Below are positions 42,029 to 51,456 of a stretch of 64,000 nucleotides of DNA, piece after piece. Both the position numbers and the translations under genes were made by a program. Source of the stretch: VAZQ01 sp963702695. Its GTDB lineage: Bacteria > Pseudomonadota > Alphaproteobacteria > Rhizobiales > Xanthobacteraceae. Where the stretch lies: positions 281,917 to 345,916 of the forward strand of contig CAVPDS010000003.1 of assembly GCA_963702695.1 (NCBI GenBank), read 5' to 3'. The notes beneath the pieces are model-generated. The model did not search any database, was not told where the DNA came from, and worked only from the letters and a program-made list of their open reading frames with translations. Numbering within the stretch: the first letter of the stretch is position 1; each line of letters starts with the position of its first letter.

Positions 42029-42655
42029 TCAGGCGTCGTGTCGGTGAGCGGCGATGCGTTCGGCCTCGCGGACATCTGCCGGCGTATTGACATTGAAAAA
42101 CGGGTCGACCGGCTCTGCCCGCCAGTCCGCGATGGCGACGCCGTGCCGGGCGGTCCAGGCTTCGATCTTGTGCAGCCCCTCCTCGACCAAGGCGCGCCGC
42201 AAATCATCGCGCAGCGCGACCGGCCAAAGCCCAACCACCGGGTGACGCCAGTCGCCCGAGCGCGCGCAAGCGAGCGGCTGGCCGGAGGCGGCGCGCGCTT
42301 CCGAAAGCCGCGCGACAAGAGTTTCGGGCAGAAACGGACAGTCGCCGGGCACGCTCACGACGTCAGATAGGCCCGGCGCATTCGCCGCAGCCCAGTCAAG
42401 ACCGGCCAGGATACCGGCGAGTGGCCCGGCGAAATCCGGCACGCTATCGCGCGCGACTGGCAATCCGGTATCAGCAAATCGGGTCAGATCACCATTTGCA
42501 TTGAGAATGATGTGCGTGCATTGCGGCCGAAGCCGTGCCAGCACGCGATCGAGGATCGTTGAATCGCCGATCTTGATGCGCGCTTTGTCGCCGCCGCCCA
42601 TGCGCCGCGCCAAGCCGCCGGCGAGAACGAGCCCTACGATGGGAGGAGCGGCCAT
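42029..42655 (-). CDS. mobA: Molybdenum cofactor guanylyltransferase MobA
   Basis: A 208-residue nucleotidyltransferase that transfers GMP from GTP to Mo-molybdopterin. It has the signature LVLAGGLARRMGGGDKA at 10-26, HIILNANGDLTRF, GPLAGILAGLDWA and VVSVPGDCPFLPETLV (metal-binding Asp). FFNVNTPADVREAER closes the family pattern. Convergent with the fdh operon; 106 bases separate it from the end of fdhD, so the two may share a transcript. Confidence 0.93.
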   Translation of the reverse strand: MAAPPIVGLVLAGGLARRMGGGDKARIKIGDSTILDRVLARLRPQCTHIILNANGDLTRFADTGLPVARDSVPDFAGPLAGILAGLDWAAANAPGLSDVVSVPGDCPFLPETLVARLSEARAASGQPLACARSGDWRHPVVGLWPVALRDDLRRALVEEGLHKIEAWTARHGVAIADWRAEPVDPFFNVNTPADVREAERIAAHRHDA

Positions 42656-42761
42656 CTATTGCGCCGCCCGCAGGATGGGTAGAGCCCTTGCGAGCCCCAT
42701 TTCTTGTGTTGAACCAAGTGATGGGTTTCGCCTCGCTCCACCCATCCTTCGAAGAGCCGCA

Positions 42762-43646
42762 TCACTCATCATGCACGGCCGCCTTGCGCCGGTGCTTGGC
42801 GCTTTCCTCCTCGACATAGGCAAGGTCCTGGTCGAACACGATGCGTCGCTCGCCGGCGAGCGCGAGGAAGCGCCTGCCGCGTGCGCGTCCGATCAGGGTA
42901 AGGTCCGCCTTGCGCGCCAGCTCGACGCCCCAGGCGGTGAAGCCCGAACGCGAGATCAGGATCGGGATGCCCATCCGTACCGTCTTGATCACCATTTCCG
43001 AGGTGAGCCGGCCGGTGGTGTAGAAAATCTTGTCCTGCGGGGCGACGCGGTGCTTGAACATCCAGCCCGCGATCTTGTCGACGGCGTTGTGGCGGCCGAC
43101 GTCCTCCATGTAGACCAGTGGCTTGTCCTCGTGCGCCAGCACGCAACCGTGGATCGCGCCGGCTTCGAGATAGAGCGACGGCGTCGTGTTGATCTCGTGC
43201 GTGAGCGCGTAGAGCCAAGAGGTCCGCAGCTCCGCGTCGGGCAGCTTCACGTTCTCCAGCGCTTCCATCAGGTCACCGAACACCGTGCCCTGGGCGCAGC
43301 CGGAGGTCTGCACCTTCTTCTTGAGCTTTTTCTCATAGTTGGTCTTGCGCTTGGTGCGCACGACCACGACCGCGAGCTCCTCGTCATAGTCGACGCCGGT
43401 GACCACATCATCCGGCAACAGCATGTGCTGGTTGAGCAGGTAGCCGATCGCGAGATATTCCGGATAATCGCCGATCGTCATTGCGGTCACGATTTCCTGT
43501 GAGTTGAGGAAGATCGTGAGGGCGCGTTCGACCACCACCGAGGTCTCGATTTTCTGGCCGGTCTGGTCGATGCCCTCGACGCGCTCGGTCAACCGCGGAT
43601 CGAGCGGGTCGGGCTTGATGAGATAGCCGTCTTTCGATTTCGCCAT
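42762..43646 (-). CDS. fdhD: Formate dehydrogenase accessory sulfurtransferase FdhD
   Basis: A 294-residue protein that transfers sulfur from the cysteine desulfurase to the cofactor of formate dehydrogenase. Recognisable segments are RVEGIDQTGQKIETSVVVERALTIFLN, AIGYLLNQHML, the cysteine loop VQTSGCAQGTVFGD (a single cysteine rather than CxxC), HGCVLAHEDKPLVYMEDVGRHNAVDK in two parts, and TTGRLTSEMVIKTVRMGIPI. ATG 43646 gives MAKSKDGYLIKPDPL; the ribosome site is weak. Confidence 0.92.
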   Translation of the reverse strand: MAKSKDGYLIKPDPLDPRLTERVEGIDQTGQKIETSVVVERALTIFLNSQEIVTAMTIGDYPEYLAIGYLLNQHMLLPDDVVTGVDYDEELAVVVVRTKRKTNYEKKLKKKVQTSGCAQGTVFGDLMEALENVKLPDAELRTSWLYALTHEINTTPSLYLEAGAIHGCVLAHEDKPLVYMEDVGRHNAVDKIAGWMFKHRVAPQDKIFYTTGRLTSEMVIKTVRMGIPILISRSGFTAWGVELARKADLTLIGRARGRRFLALAGERRIVFDQDLAYVEEESAKHRRKAAVHDE

Positions 43647-44062
43647 GACCGTCAATGTAATACGAACAGCGCGAAATTTAACGTGCGGCACATTTTGATA
43701 TTCAAGCCAACGCTCCGCCCGCCCTGTTGTTTGCGGCGCGGGCGCGCCGGTGTCCCTTTTTCCTTTCCCCGAATAGGGGATGGAGCGCCGGGAGGCGCCA
43801 GGAGGCTTGCGAGGCCTCCTTGGCGGGCCTTGCGATCGGCCCGCCGGAACGCTTGCGAGGCGTTCCGCCCCGTGGTGAGCGGGGCGGCGCCTCCCGCTGA
43901 TCCGATGGTTAATCGCAACACGGGCCAGGGCGGGCCAGGGCGGGATAAAACGCCCGTTCCATAGGCTTTACGAAACGTTCACTATCCAGCTGTTTGGGGC
44001 TTGTGCGGGCCAGGGCAGGCCAGTAAATGTGTGTAATTCGTGTGTAACCACTGAGTGCCACC
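43647..44062. other. Hairpin-rich gap between fdhD and the second integrase
   Basis: 416 bases without a supported gene. It contains a CCCC-GAATA-GGGG hairpin (43767-43780), four consecutive strong hairpins (43796-43887), three copies of CGGGCCAGGG (43921, 43931, 44006) and two copies of TGTGTAA (44030, 44041). It marks the start of the accessory region and presumably contains the integrase promoter and possibly its binding sites. No tRNA found. Confidence 0.5.
43796..43887. repeat. Array of four hairpins, three with a common TTGCGA loop
   Basis: Stems AGGAGGC/GCCTCCT (43800-43820), GGCGGGCC/GGCCCGCC (43822-43845), GGAACGC/GCGTTCC (43846-43866) and CCGCCCC/GGGGCGG (43865-43887). The first three loops read TTGCGAG, TTGCGATC and TTGCGAG although the stems are different sequences, a pattern of conserved loop with covarying stems. 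Confidence 0.65.
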
Positions 44063-45214
44063 ATGCCTCTTTCACCAAAGCAAGTCGCCGAAGCAATCGC
44101 CGCCAGCAAGAGTGGCAAAAGCCGCAGGCACGCGGACGGGCGCAACCTCTACCTTGTTGCCCGTCGCGGTCGCGGCTTTTGGGTCTACCAATTTCGCGAC
44201 AAGGCCAACGGTAATACTCCCCGCAGCAAGGGCCTCGGGTCCGCTGCCGACGTGACGCTGGCCGCCGCGCGGCGCAAGCGCGAGGACTTCGCAGCCGCCC
44301 GGCGGCGCGAACTTGCCGGCGGCGTTACCATGGCCGGCATTCGCCCCCAGGCCGGCCCCGGCGTGCTGTTCAAAGACGCGGCGGCGGACTATCTCGCAAC
44401 CCATGCGCCCGAATGGACGGCCCGCCACGCGGCCGGGCTTGCCGGCCTCATCAAGAACTACGCCGGGCCGCTCGCCGCCAAGCACGTCAACTTCATAACC
44501 ACCGCCGACGTTAAGGCCATGCTCGATCCTATATGGGACGGCCCCGGCGATAATCGCGGCTCGCGTTTGCGTCGCCTTGTCGAGTCGATTTTGACCGCGA
44601 ACGATGTGGACCCTAACCCGGCGACGTGGGACCGGCTTAGCGGGAAGCTCAATCGGAACGTCGCCAAGCCGACGCCGAAGGCGTCCATGCCGTTCGCCGA
44701 CGTACCCGCATTCGTCGCAACACTTGGCGAGGATGTGGAAAGCCGCGCGATGTTATTCGTGATCTTGACGGCCGTCCGCCGCAAAGAAGCACTAGGCGCA
44801 GGCTGGCGGGAATTCGATTTTGCAAATCGCGTCTGGCACGTTGCCGGCGACCGAATGAAAGAAAAAATCGCCCATGATGTGCCGTTGACGGACGAAATGA
44901 TTGCTTGCATCGGCAAGCCTGGCGTGGCCGATGCTTTCGTGTTTCCGTCGGCGAAAACGGGGGGGATGCTTTCGCATCACGCTTGCAGCATGTTGGAACA
45001 CGGCTTCACGCTACACGGTTTCCGAAGCTCATTCAGCACGTGGGCGCAAGCCCAGGACGACGGCCGAACCTATCCGCATCCGGTCATTGAATCCGCACTG
45101 GCGCACAAGCTGGAAGACAAGGTCGAGGCAGCGTACTTGCGCCACAACCATTTCGCCGCACGAGTGAAGCTAATGGCCGCGTGGTCGGTATTCGTCGCAG
45201 CAATGCGTAACTAA
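44063..45214 (+). CDS. P4-type tyrosine integrase
   Basis: A 383-residue integrase of the prophage P4/IntS class: N-terminal DUF4102-like arm domain (GRNLYLVARRGRGFWVYQF, VTLAAARRKREDFAAARR), core-binding region with DYLATHAPEWTARHAAGL, and catalytic residues in ILTAVRRKEALGA (Arg), LHGFRSSFSTWA (HxxR), and HKLEDKVEAAYLRHNHF (His/Tyr). It opens the 20-kb IS-rich region. No matching attachment repeat was identified, so the limits of its element are unknown. Confidence 0.93.
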   Translation: MPLSPKQVAEAIAASKSGKSRRHADGRNLYLVARRGRGFWVYQFRDKANGNTPRSKGLGSAADVTLAAARRKREDFAAARRRELAGGVTMAGIRPQAGPGVLFKDAAADYLATHAPEWTARHAAGLAGLIKNYAGPLAAKHVNFITTADVKAMLDPIWDGPGDNRGSRLRRLVESILTANDVDPNPATWDRLSGKLNRNVAKPTPKASMPFADVPAFVATLGEDVESRAMLFVILTAVRRKEALGAGWREFDFANRVWHVAGDRMKEKIAHDVPLTDEMIACIGKPGVADAFVFPSAKTGGMLSHHACSMLEHGFTLHGFRSSFSTWAQAQDDGRTYPHPVIESALAHKLEDKVEAAYLRHNHFAARVKLMAAWSVFVAAMRN

Positions 45215-45349
45215 CGCAGCCTGGAGCGTTGGCGCGCTCCGGGCCACTTCGGGAGAGAATGCCGAAGGGACCATGTACGCCAATCCGAGGGCGGCTTCCG
45301 GCACAGGACGATGGCCCCTCACGGCGAAAACAGGGGTTCGAGCCCACTA

Positions 45350-46292
45350 CAGCGGTTCCCTGCCGATTTCAATCGGCGGGATTCCCAAGCGGTTGGAGAT
45401 GAGCGAGTGTGTGTGCAATGATTCGCCTGTGGGGGCCGAACGATGCCGCAATCCTATTCGCGGGACCTGCGTGAGCGCGTGATCGAGGCTGTGGAAGCGG
45501 GTGCGTCGCGCCGCGAGGCATCGGAACGTTTTGAGGTGAGTGCGGCCTCGGCGGTCAAATGGCTGCAGCGCTGGCACGAGACGAGGAGCGCGGTGCCCAA
45601 GCGGCGCGGCGGCAGCATCTCGCCGCTGGAGCAGGTCGCCGCCGAGGTCTTGGCTCTGGTTGATGAACAACCAGACCTGACCCTGGTGGAGATGGTTGAA
45701 GAGCTGCGCAAACAGCGGATCTGGCGCGCGCGCCGGCGTTGGATGCGTGAGCAAGGCCTGTTTGATCCCGCCCGGCTGGTGTTCATCGACGAGACGGCGG
45801 TGAGCACGAACCTGGTGCGGCCGCGGGGACGCGCGCTGCGGGGCGAGCGTGATCGGCAGCGTTCCCCTTGGGACCTGGCAAACAATCACTTTTGTGGCGG
45901 CGTTGCGCTACAATAAAATGACCGCACCGATGGTGATCGAAGGCGCCATGACCGGTGAAATGTTCCTCGCCTATGTCGAGCAATGCTTGGTCCCCACGCT
46001 CAAGCGCGACGACATCGTAATGATGGACAACTGCCGGGCCCACCTTGGGCCCGGCATTCGGCGAGCGATCGAGAAAGCGGGGGCGAGCCTTCGCTATTTG
46101 CCAAAGTACTCGCCCGACCTCAACCCGATCGAGTTGCCCTACAGCAAATTCAAGGCCTTCCTGTGCAAGGTCGCGGCGCGAATCCCGGCCTCCATCGCGC
46201 AATTCGAGTGTTCATCCCTCAGCTTGGTCCGCAAGAATGTGCCAACTATTTCAAGCATGCAGGCTATGCTTCAATATGATTGGAATCCGCTG
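45350..46292 (+). mobile_element. Decayed IS630-family element
   Basis: Flanked by TA dinucleotides (45348-45349 and 46293-46294), with inverted ends CAGCGGTTCCC at left and the complement of GGAATCCGCTG at right. TA target and end sequence fit IS630. Its transposase is defective. Confidence 0.75.
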
Positions 46293-46295
46293 TAG
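45443..46295 (+). pseudogene. IS630-family transposase, deleted and frameshifted
   Basis: The N-terminal HTH domain (MPQSYSRDLRERVIEAVEAG) is intact, but about 40 residues are missing between ELRKQRIW and RARRRWMREQGLF, the frame shifts after RGRALRGER, and continues as IGSVPLGTWQTITFVAALRY with the DDE segment VMMDNCRAHLGPGIRRAIE and YSPDLNPIELPYSKFK. The end is shifted again: PQECANYF appears in a third frame. Confidence 0.85.
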
Positions 46296-46312
46296 CCAAC
46301 GATTTCAATAGC

Positions 46313-46864
46313 TTAGGCACGGCACGAATTAGTCGTTCTTCTTAAGGTTCCGCCGGGCACTGTTTTGCAGCGGAAGCGCCGATATTTCGTGAGTGAAAAT
46401 ATCCAATGGAGTAGATCTTCCAGGCCCGGTCTGCGGGGGAATGCTGGTGGTCCGTACCAAGGGTAGCACGCCGAATGCCAATCTTTTCCAGGGTACTCGC
46501 CGCGCCGGCAAGGCGGCATGCGTGACGAGCCGAATGATCGCAAGCTTCTCGGCGGCGGGGTATCCCATATGGCGTCCCCAATCCCGCCGTCACGTTTTTT
46601 GAGCGGGCGATTTTCCAGTGTCAGCTGCTACATCCTCCTTCCGCTCAGCGCGGCCTCGCGACGCAGTCTTCACTTCGTTAGAGGTTGCCCGCACCACCGA
46701 CTGAGGATGAATCGGGCAAATCGACATCCCACTGAGGGCCATCGAACGCAAGCCGCGCACCAGTAATATTAACAGGCGGTCTGAGTTGATCACCGATCTT
46801 GTCGTCCTTAGTATGACAGGCTATCAACGCACCCTTTCGAGATTGAGTTCGTCGTGACAAAAAG
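46313..46864. other. Degenerate stretch with a transposase HTH remnant
   Basis: On the minus strand 46393-46570 encodes, in two frames, MGYPAAEKLAIIRLVTHAAL and then STLEKIGIRRATLG, recognisable pieces of the N-terminal HTH of an IS3-related transposase. The remainder to 46864 has short ORFs only, for example a minus-strand one ending at 46678 (ITGARLAFDGPQWDVDLP), which I do not recognise. Confidence 0.45.
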
Positions 46865-47050
46865 TTGTTCGGTGTGGAGTTTCCTGAATTGTTGCGGCCG
46901 TCCTGCGGAATATGTGGTGGGCCGATGACCTGCACCCGGCGTAACCTCAATGGAAATGCGGCAGGTGAGTTGCGGATTTTCGAGTGCTTTGATTGTCGGA
47001 CTGAGACCTCGGTCCTCGGAGCACGATCTCAAATCCTTCCGGAGTGTTGA
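46865..47050 (+). CDS. Small zinc-ribbon protein (uncertain)
   Basis: A 61-residue ORF with two Cys pairs: CGICGGPM and, after a basic segment, FECFDCRTET. This is the pattern of very small zinc-ribbon proteins frequent in Bradyrhizobium genomes. No clear ribosome site; the natural end may be altered. Function unknown. Confidence 0.4.
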   Translation: MFGVEFPELLRPSCGICGGPMTCTRRNLNGNAAGELRIFECFDCRTETSVLGARSQILPEC

Positions 47051-47402
47051 CGTCGCAAGACTAATATTAAGACGCAGGCGGAAATGGCCAACGCCATGGC
47101 GGCGGCAAACTGTCCTTCTGACGGCGGCGCGCCGTGACTGCCGCCGCCACTGGTCCGATCGAAGTCCATGGCGCCGCCGATAGAACCGCCGAGCGCTTCC
47201 CAGGCGGTGCGGAAGACCTCGCGGCACGGTCGGACTGTCGACCGCTACCCGCCAGGGCTTTGCCCGGGCGGTCGGCACCGCTTCCTTCTTTGCTTTCTTT
47301 TTCGTAACTGCCCAGGCTGCCGGAGAGATTTTGGGAACCGAGCGTATAGATTTGGCTGGACAGGGGAATCAGCCTTCGATTTAAGGATTCGATGAATGCT
47401 GA

Positions 47403-48235
47403 TTGGCGGCCGAACCCTCGCGGGAAGAACTGATTGCGTTGGTCGCGGCGCAGGCAGGCGAGATCGCGGCTCTTAAGGCGCAAATCGCCGAACTTGAGCG
47501 CCGGCTCGGGTTGAATAGCTCGAACAGCAGCAAGCCGCCGTCGAGCGATGGGCTGACGAAGTCGGCGCGGGTGTCGAGTTTGCGCGAACGGTCTGGCAAG
47601 AAACCGGGTGGGCAGAAGGGTCACAAAGGCGAGACCCTGCGACAGGTCGCCGATCCCAACGAAGTGGTTAATCATTACCCGCCGGCCTGTTCGATGTGCG
47701 GCGTGGGCCTCGACCCGAAAACGAGCGTTGGCCATAGCGCCCGTCAGATATTTGATCTGCCCGAGCCGCAGCCTCTCGTCGTTATCGAACATCGTGCGCA
47801 CGACTGCCAGTGTGAGGTCTGCGGCGCGAAGACACGCGCCCGGTTTCCAGATGGCGTCAACGCGCCAGTGCAATACGGCCCCAGGATCACAGCCTTCGTG
47901 ATCTATCTGTTGCACTATCAGTTTCTGCCCGAGAACCGCCTGGTCACACTGATGGCCGATCTCTTCGGCGTTAAAGTGGCCGCCGCGACGATCGCGAGAA
48001 TGAGCCGCACCTACGCCGAACGGCTGCAGGCTTTTGGTGAAGCGGTGCGCGATCTCGTCGCTGGCGCACTGGTGAAGCACATGGATGAGACCGGGTTTCG
48101 CATCGGCGGCAAGACGCAATGGCTGCATGTCGCGTCCACCACCTTGCTGACTTTCTATCGCGTCTGCGCTAAGCGCGGCAGTCTGTTAGCGAAGGTCGCC
48201 GGCATCGTTGTCCACGATCACTGGAAGCCCTATTA
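47403..48235 (+). pseudogene. IS66 transposase TnpC, 5' part
   Basis: From TTG 47403 (an in-frame stop lies immediately upstream). It has a leucine-zipper-like start (LIALVAAQAGEIAALKAQIAELERR split over 8-32), the SSNSSKPPSSDG motif, the zinc-finger region CSMCGVGL ... CQCEVCGAKTRARFP, and the first catalytic Asp in HMDETGFRI. The frame ends at HDHWKPYY where the IS630 entered at TTA. Confidence 0.88.
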
Positions 48236-49425
48236 TACCGCTTCCATAGCTGATTAAATCGGATGTACTGGGTTCCGGCCTCCGGAACGGGGTTTTTCTT
48301 CGGCGCGAGGTTTTTCTTCGGCGCGAGGTGTGATTCGCTTTTGACGATCTGATTCGGAGGGAACAGATGGTTAAATGCACCAAAGGGCAGGTCCGTCTAT
48401 TGAAGAAAGCACTTTACTGGAAAGGCGATCCAAAGCGCCGTGAACGCATCCGGATGGTGCTGTTGCGGGAAAGCGGGATGACGCAGCCTGCGATCGCACA
48501 GGCGATGGGCGTTTCGTTAAGCACGGTGAACCGGGCGCACATGTCTTATGACGGCGGCGGGCTCAAGGGACTCCAATCGAAGCGTTGCGGTGGGCGCCAG
48601 CGCGAGAACATGACCTTGGCAGAGGAAAAGGCTCTGCTGGCGGGTTTTGCCAAGGCCGCCGGAGCGGGCGAGATGTTGAACATCCACGATATCAAGGCGG
48701 CTTACGAGAAGGCCATCGGCCACGAAACCAGCAACAGCACGGTCTACAATCTTCTGGATCGGCATGACTGGCGCAAGCTGATGCCACGTCCGTTTCATCC
48801 CCAACGCGACCTCGCGGCTCAAAACGCTTTTAAAAAACCCATTTTCCAGATGCTGTGAGGAAAGCCCGGCGGGCTGCCGCCAGGCGTGGTCGTCGCTTGC
48901 GGATCATGTTCGCCGATGAAGCGCGCTTCGGCCGGATGAACCGCCCGCGGCCGTGCTGGGCTCCTATCGGCATCAGGCCGGGGGTCGCCTGCCAACTCAT
49001 TCGTGAATACGTCTATTTATATGGCGCTGTCAGCCCACAGGACGGAACTTGCGTCTATCTGATCATGCCGGCGCCCGATACGGAATGCTTCCAGATTTTC
49101 CTGAACACCTTGGCTAAGAAATATTCCAGGGAGTTCGTCTTGCTGTTTGTGGATGGTGCCGGAAATCACCGCAGCGATAAGCTTGTAATTCCCGCCAATA
49201 TCATGATGCATCCGCTACCGGCTTACTCTCCGGAATTGAACCCTCAGGAAAATATCTGGGACGAAATTCGGGAGAAAATTTTCAAAAACTATGCCCTCAA
49301 ATCCATGGACGAGGTCTACGCCAAGCTGGAGGAGGCTGCATCTTACATCGAATGCAATCCAAAACTCGTCAAATCCATCACGTCGTTCCCCTACATCGTC
49401 AGGTCATTGTGATCTGGAAGCGGTA
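48236..49425 (+). mobile_element. IS630-family element nested in IS66
   Basis: A 1190-bp element with inverted ends TACCGCTTCCA at left and TGGAAGCGGTA at right, flanked by TTA (48233-48235 and 49426-49428). Removing it with one TTA rejoins the IS66 transposase in frame as HDHWKPYYTMQGVLHA. Its own transposase looks intact. Confidence 0.88.
48367..49412 (+). CDS. IS630-family transposase made by -1 frameshifting
   Basis: Two overlapping frames. The first (48367-48858) starts MVKCTKGQVRLLKKALYWKG and carries the HTH domain. Reading shifts -1 at the A6 run near 48831-48836 (TTTTAAAAAACCC), after which the second frame reads FPDAVRKARRAAARRGRRL and the DDE catalytic domain: MFADEARFGRMNRP, LFVDGAGNHRSDKL and LPAYSPELNPQENIWDEI. 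Programmed -1 shifting at A-runs is known for IS630 transposases. Unlike most transposase genes in the region it has no disabling mutation that I can see. Confidence 0.8.
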
Positions 49426-50014
49426 TTACACGATGCAAGGCGTGCTGCACGCCTTGTGCAATGCCCATCACTTGCGCGAACTGAAGGCTCTCATCGAGAT
49501 CGAGAAAGAAGCGTGGGCGCGCAAGATGCAACAGCTACTGCGCCGTGCCTGTCACGCCGTGAACAGAGCGCGAGAACGGGACGTTCCGTTGAAGCCTCGA
49601 CTCATCGGATGTTTCGAGCGTCGTTACGACGCCATTCTCGCCGAAGGGTTCCTCTTCCATGAGGCCCAAGCGCCACTGGCGCGCGCCGTGCTCGAGGGAG
49701 GCGGCAAACGGCGCGGCCGTGCGCCTCGCCGAACCGGACACAATCTCCTCTTGCGCCTCGCAGCCCGCAAAGAGGATACGTTGCGCTTCCTTCGCGATCC
49801 GACCGTTCCCTTCACCAACAATCAGGCCGAACGCGACGGGCGCATGATGAAGCTTCGTCAAAAAATCTCCGGCGGTTTCCGGTCGTTGCAAGGTGCGATG
49901 GACTTCGCGCTAATCCGCTCCTTCGTCTCAACTGCCAGGAAGCAGGGCTGGAACATCATCGACGCCCTATCCCGCGACCCATCAAACCTCGCCAAATCCC
50001 TACGCCTGGCGTGA
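49426..50014 (+). pseudogene. IS66 transposase TnpC, 3' part
   Basis: Continues the split TnpC: MQGVLHALCNAHHLRELKA, the remaining catalytic residues, NNQAERDGRMMKLRQKISGG and the DALSRDPSNLAKSLRLA end, followed after 27 bases by the right inverted end of the element. Confidence 0.88.
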
Positions 50015-50049
50015 GCTATCCAGCGCAACCTGGGTAGTTACTCTTTTTC

Positions 50050-50386
50050 TTCGGCACCGGTCAGCGGACCCAATGGTTCAGGGAGCGGCACCATCGCGCC
50101 ATCGCGGTGCAGACCGGATCGTGACCTTGGAACAGCCACAGCGGCCGTCGCATTCGCCGGAAAAGCTCGTGGTCGAGCGCCTGGCGCTTGAGAAGCTCAG
50201 TCAGGATCGAGATCAGCGCGCGCTGCTCCACGCCATCGAGCCCGGCGAGCTTCGGCAAGGTCGGCACGTTTTAAAGCGGCCCGTTTCCCCGGGGGCCAGC
50301 ATCGCGCCCGGGTGGCATTGCCCGCAATTTCGGGCTGCGCCGATTGTTAATCGGGGTGGGGAAGCAGGGTTAATCGGCCGACTGGA
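50050..50386. other. Unassigned stretch between IS66 and an IS1182 fragment
   Basis: A minus-strand 68-codon frame (50061-50267; ALISILTELLKRQALDHELF) continues the sequence interrupted by the IS66 and may be the remnant of a gene, but I recognise no family. The remainder holds nothing I can identify. Confidence 0.3.
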
Positions 50387-50635
50387 TCATCGCTCGCGGC
50401 GCGAAATGCAAGGAACGATGATGGGCGCGTAGCCGACAATCAACATTCGGATCATCAGCACCGGATCAATCGAGGGCCGACCGGTGTGCGAGTAGAAAGG
50501 TGCAAGCTCCTTGTGCACCCAACTCAAGTCGAGCAGGCAATCGATCTGGCGCACCAGATGATCCGCAGGCACCACTTTGTCGAGATCAAAGGCATAGAAG
50601 AACTCGCCCTGTCCGTCCTCTCGCCGCCCCATCAT
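50387..50635 (-). pseudogene. IS1182-family transposase fragment
   Basis: Encodes the N-terminus MMGRREDGQGEFFYAFDLDKV ... HTGRPSIDPVLMIRMLIVGY in the IS1182 pattern, and then diverges after about 70 residues. The rest of the transposase is absent. Confidence 0.75.
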
Positions 50636-50861
50636 GGACCGCCCCCGTCGAATGGCCGTTCGATTCGACCAAATCACGGTTCGCGAGTCGTCTCAACGGG
50701 AGTTTTGCAACAGAATCTGAGTAAGTTCTGCCGCGCTCCTCGCGGAGCGAACCAACGCTTTTGACCCGATGGCTCTCCTGAACTCTTTCCTTGATCTTCA
50801 GACCTATTTGGCAAGAAATGACAACATTTTGGCGCATCAAATCAAGACGCGCAGGGGCGTA

Positions 50862-50970
50862 TGCGTCTTTAGAAGTGATCTTCGGCAACGGGTTATCGCC
50901 GCTGTTGAATGCGGCGCGTCACGTCGGCGGGAAATGCCGCGTTTTGCGGTGAGTCCAGCCGATCCTGAGC
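50862..50970 (+). pseudogene. IS630 N-terminal remnant
   Basis: The stretch FRSDLRQRVIAAVECGASRR followed by MPRFAVSPADPEPV is the start of an IS630-type transposase (usually SDLRxRVVAAVExGxSRRxAAxRFxVS); frame and length are lost after about 35 residues. Confidence 0.6.
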
Positions 50971-51152
50971 CGGTGGCGTGGCAAAGCCGCCGCGGGAACG
51001 GCCGGCGGTACTATTTAGTGAGTAGTTCGCTTTCTCGGCCGGCTAGCCTTTCTCGCGTTTCGGGGGAAAGCCCCGTCGGCCTATAGTCCCCGCACAGAGC
51101 ATATCGATGGGGATGCGCGCTGGTTCGTGCCCTTGGCGGGCGGTAAGAAAAG

Positions 51153-51456
51153 ATGAAGATGAACTTCGAATGGCCCAGATCGCGCGTTGCAAGCTCCGCT
51201 GCGCCCAACTCGTTCATGAACGCGGATACTGCACTAGAGAGGCGACACTTGGACGCCCCTGATCCTTTGCTCGCGTTGCTACTGCGCTACCAGGACGAGC
51301 TGAAAGCTTTTGATGATGGCACAGCGCCTGATGGAATCACGAATGAGGATTGGGACAGAATCGCACAGGATAGTTGGGTTGCTACACGGGATGAGATAAT
51401 TCAATCGGAACCACGCGCGACGACGGCGGCTGGCGCGTTATTGGCGCTAGGACTAG
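51153..51456 (+). pseudogene. Small conserved protein truncated by IS5 fragment
   Basis: Frame from ATG 51153 (an alternative ATG at 51216 gives MNADTALERRHLDAPDPLL). The part DPLLALLLRYQDELKAFDDG and RATTAAGALLALGLE is a pattern I recall from small Bradyrhizobium proteins of unknown function. The last codons are replaced by the adjoining IS5 end at 51457, so the gene is truncated. Confidence 0.5.

Larger units (their letters stand above)
47304..50041 (+). mobile_element. IS66-family element carrying a nested IS630
   Basis: Inverted ends start GTAACTGCCCAGGCTGC at left and, on the other strand, GTAACTACCCAGGTTGC at right. An exact 8-bp target duplication TCTTTTTC flanks it (47296-47303 and 50042-50049), as expected for IS66. 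It contains only tnpC (no tnpA/tnpB), like the ISBst12 branch. The tnpC gene is split by the element at 48236-49425. Confidence 0.9.

Noticed and set aside
45281..45350. tRNA-like 3' end with GGGGTTCGAGCCC near the IS630 left end, as a possible attachment site of the P4-type integrase
   Set aside because: The putative T-stem does not pair beyond two bases and no acceptor or anticodon arm can be folded around it.
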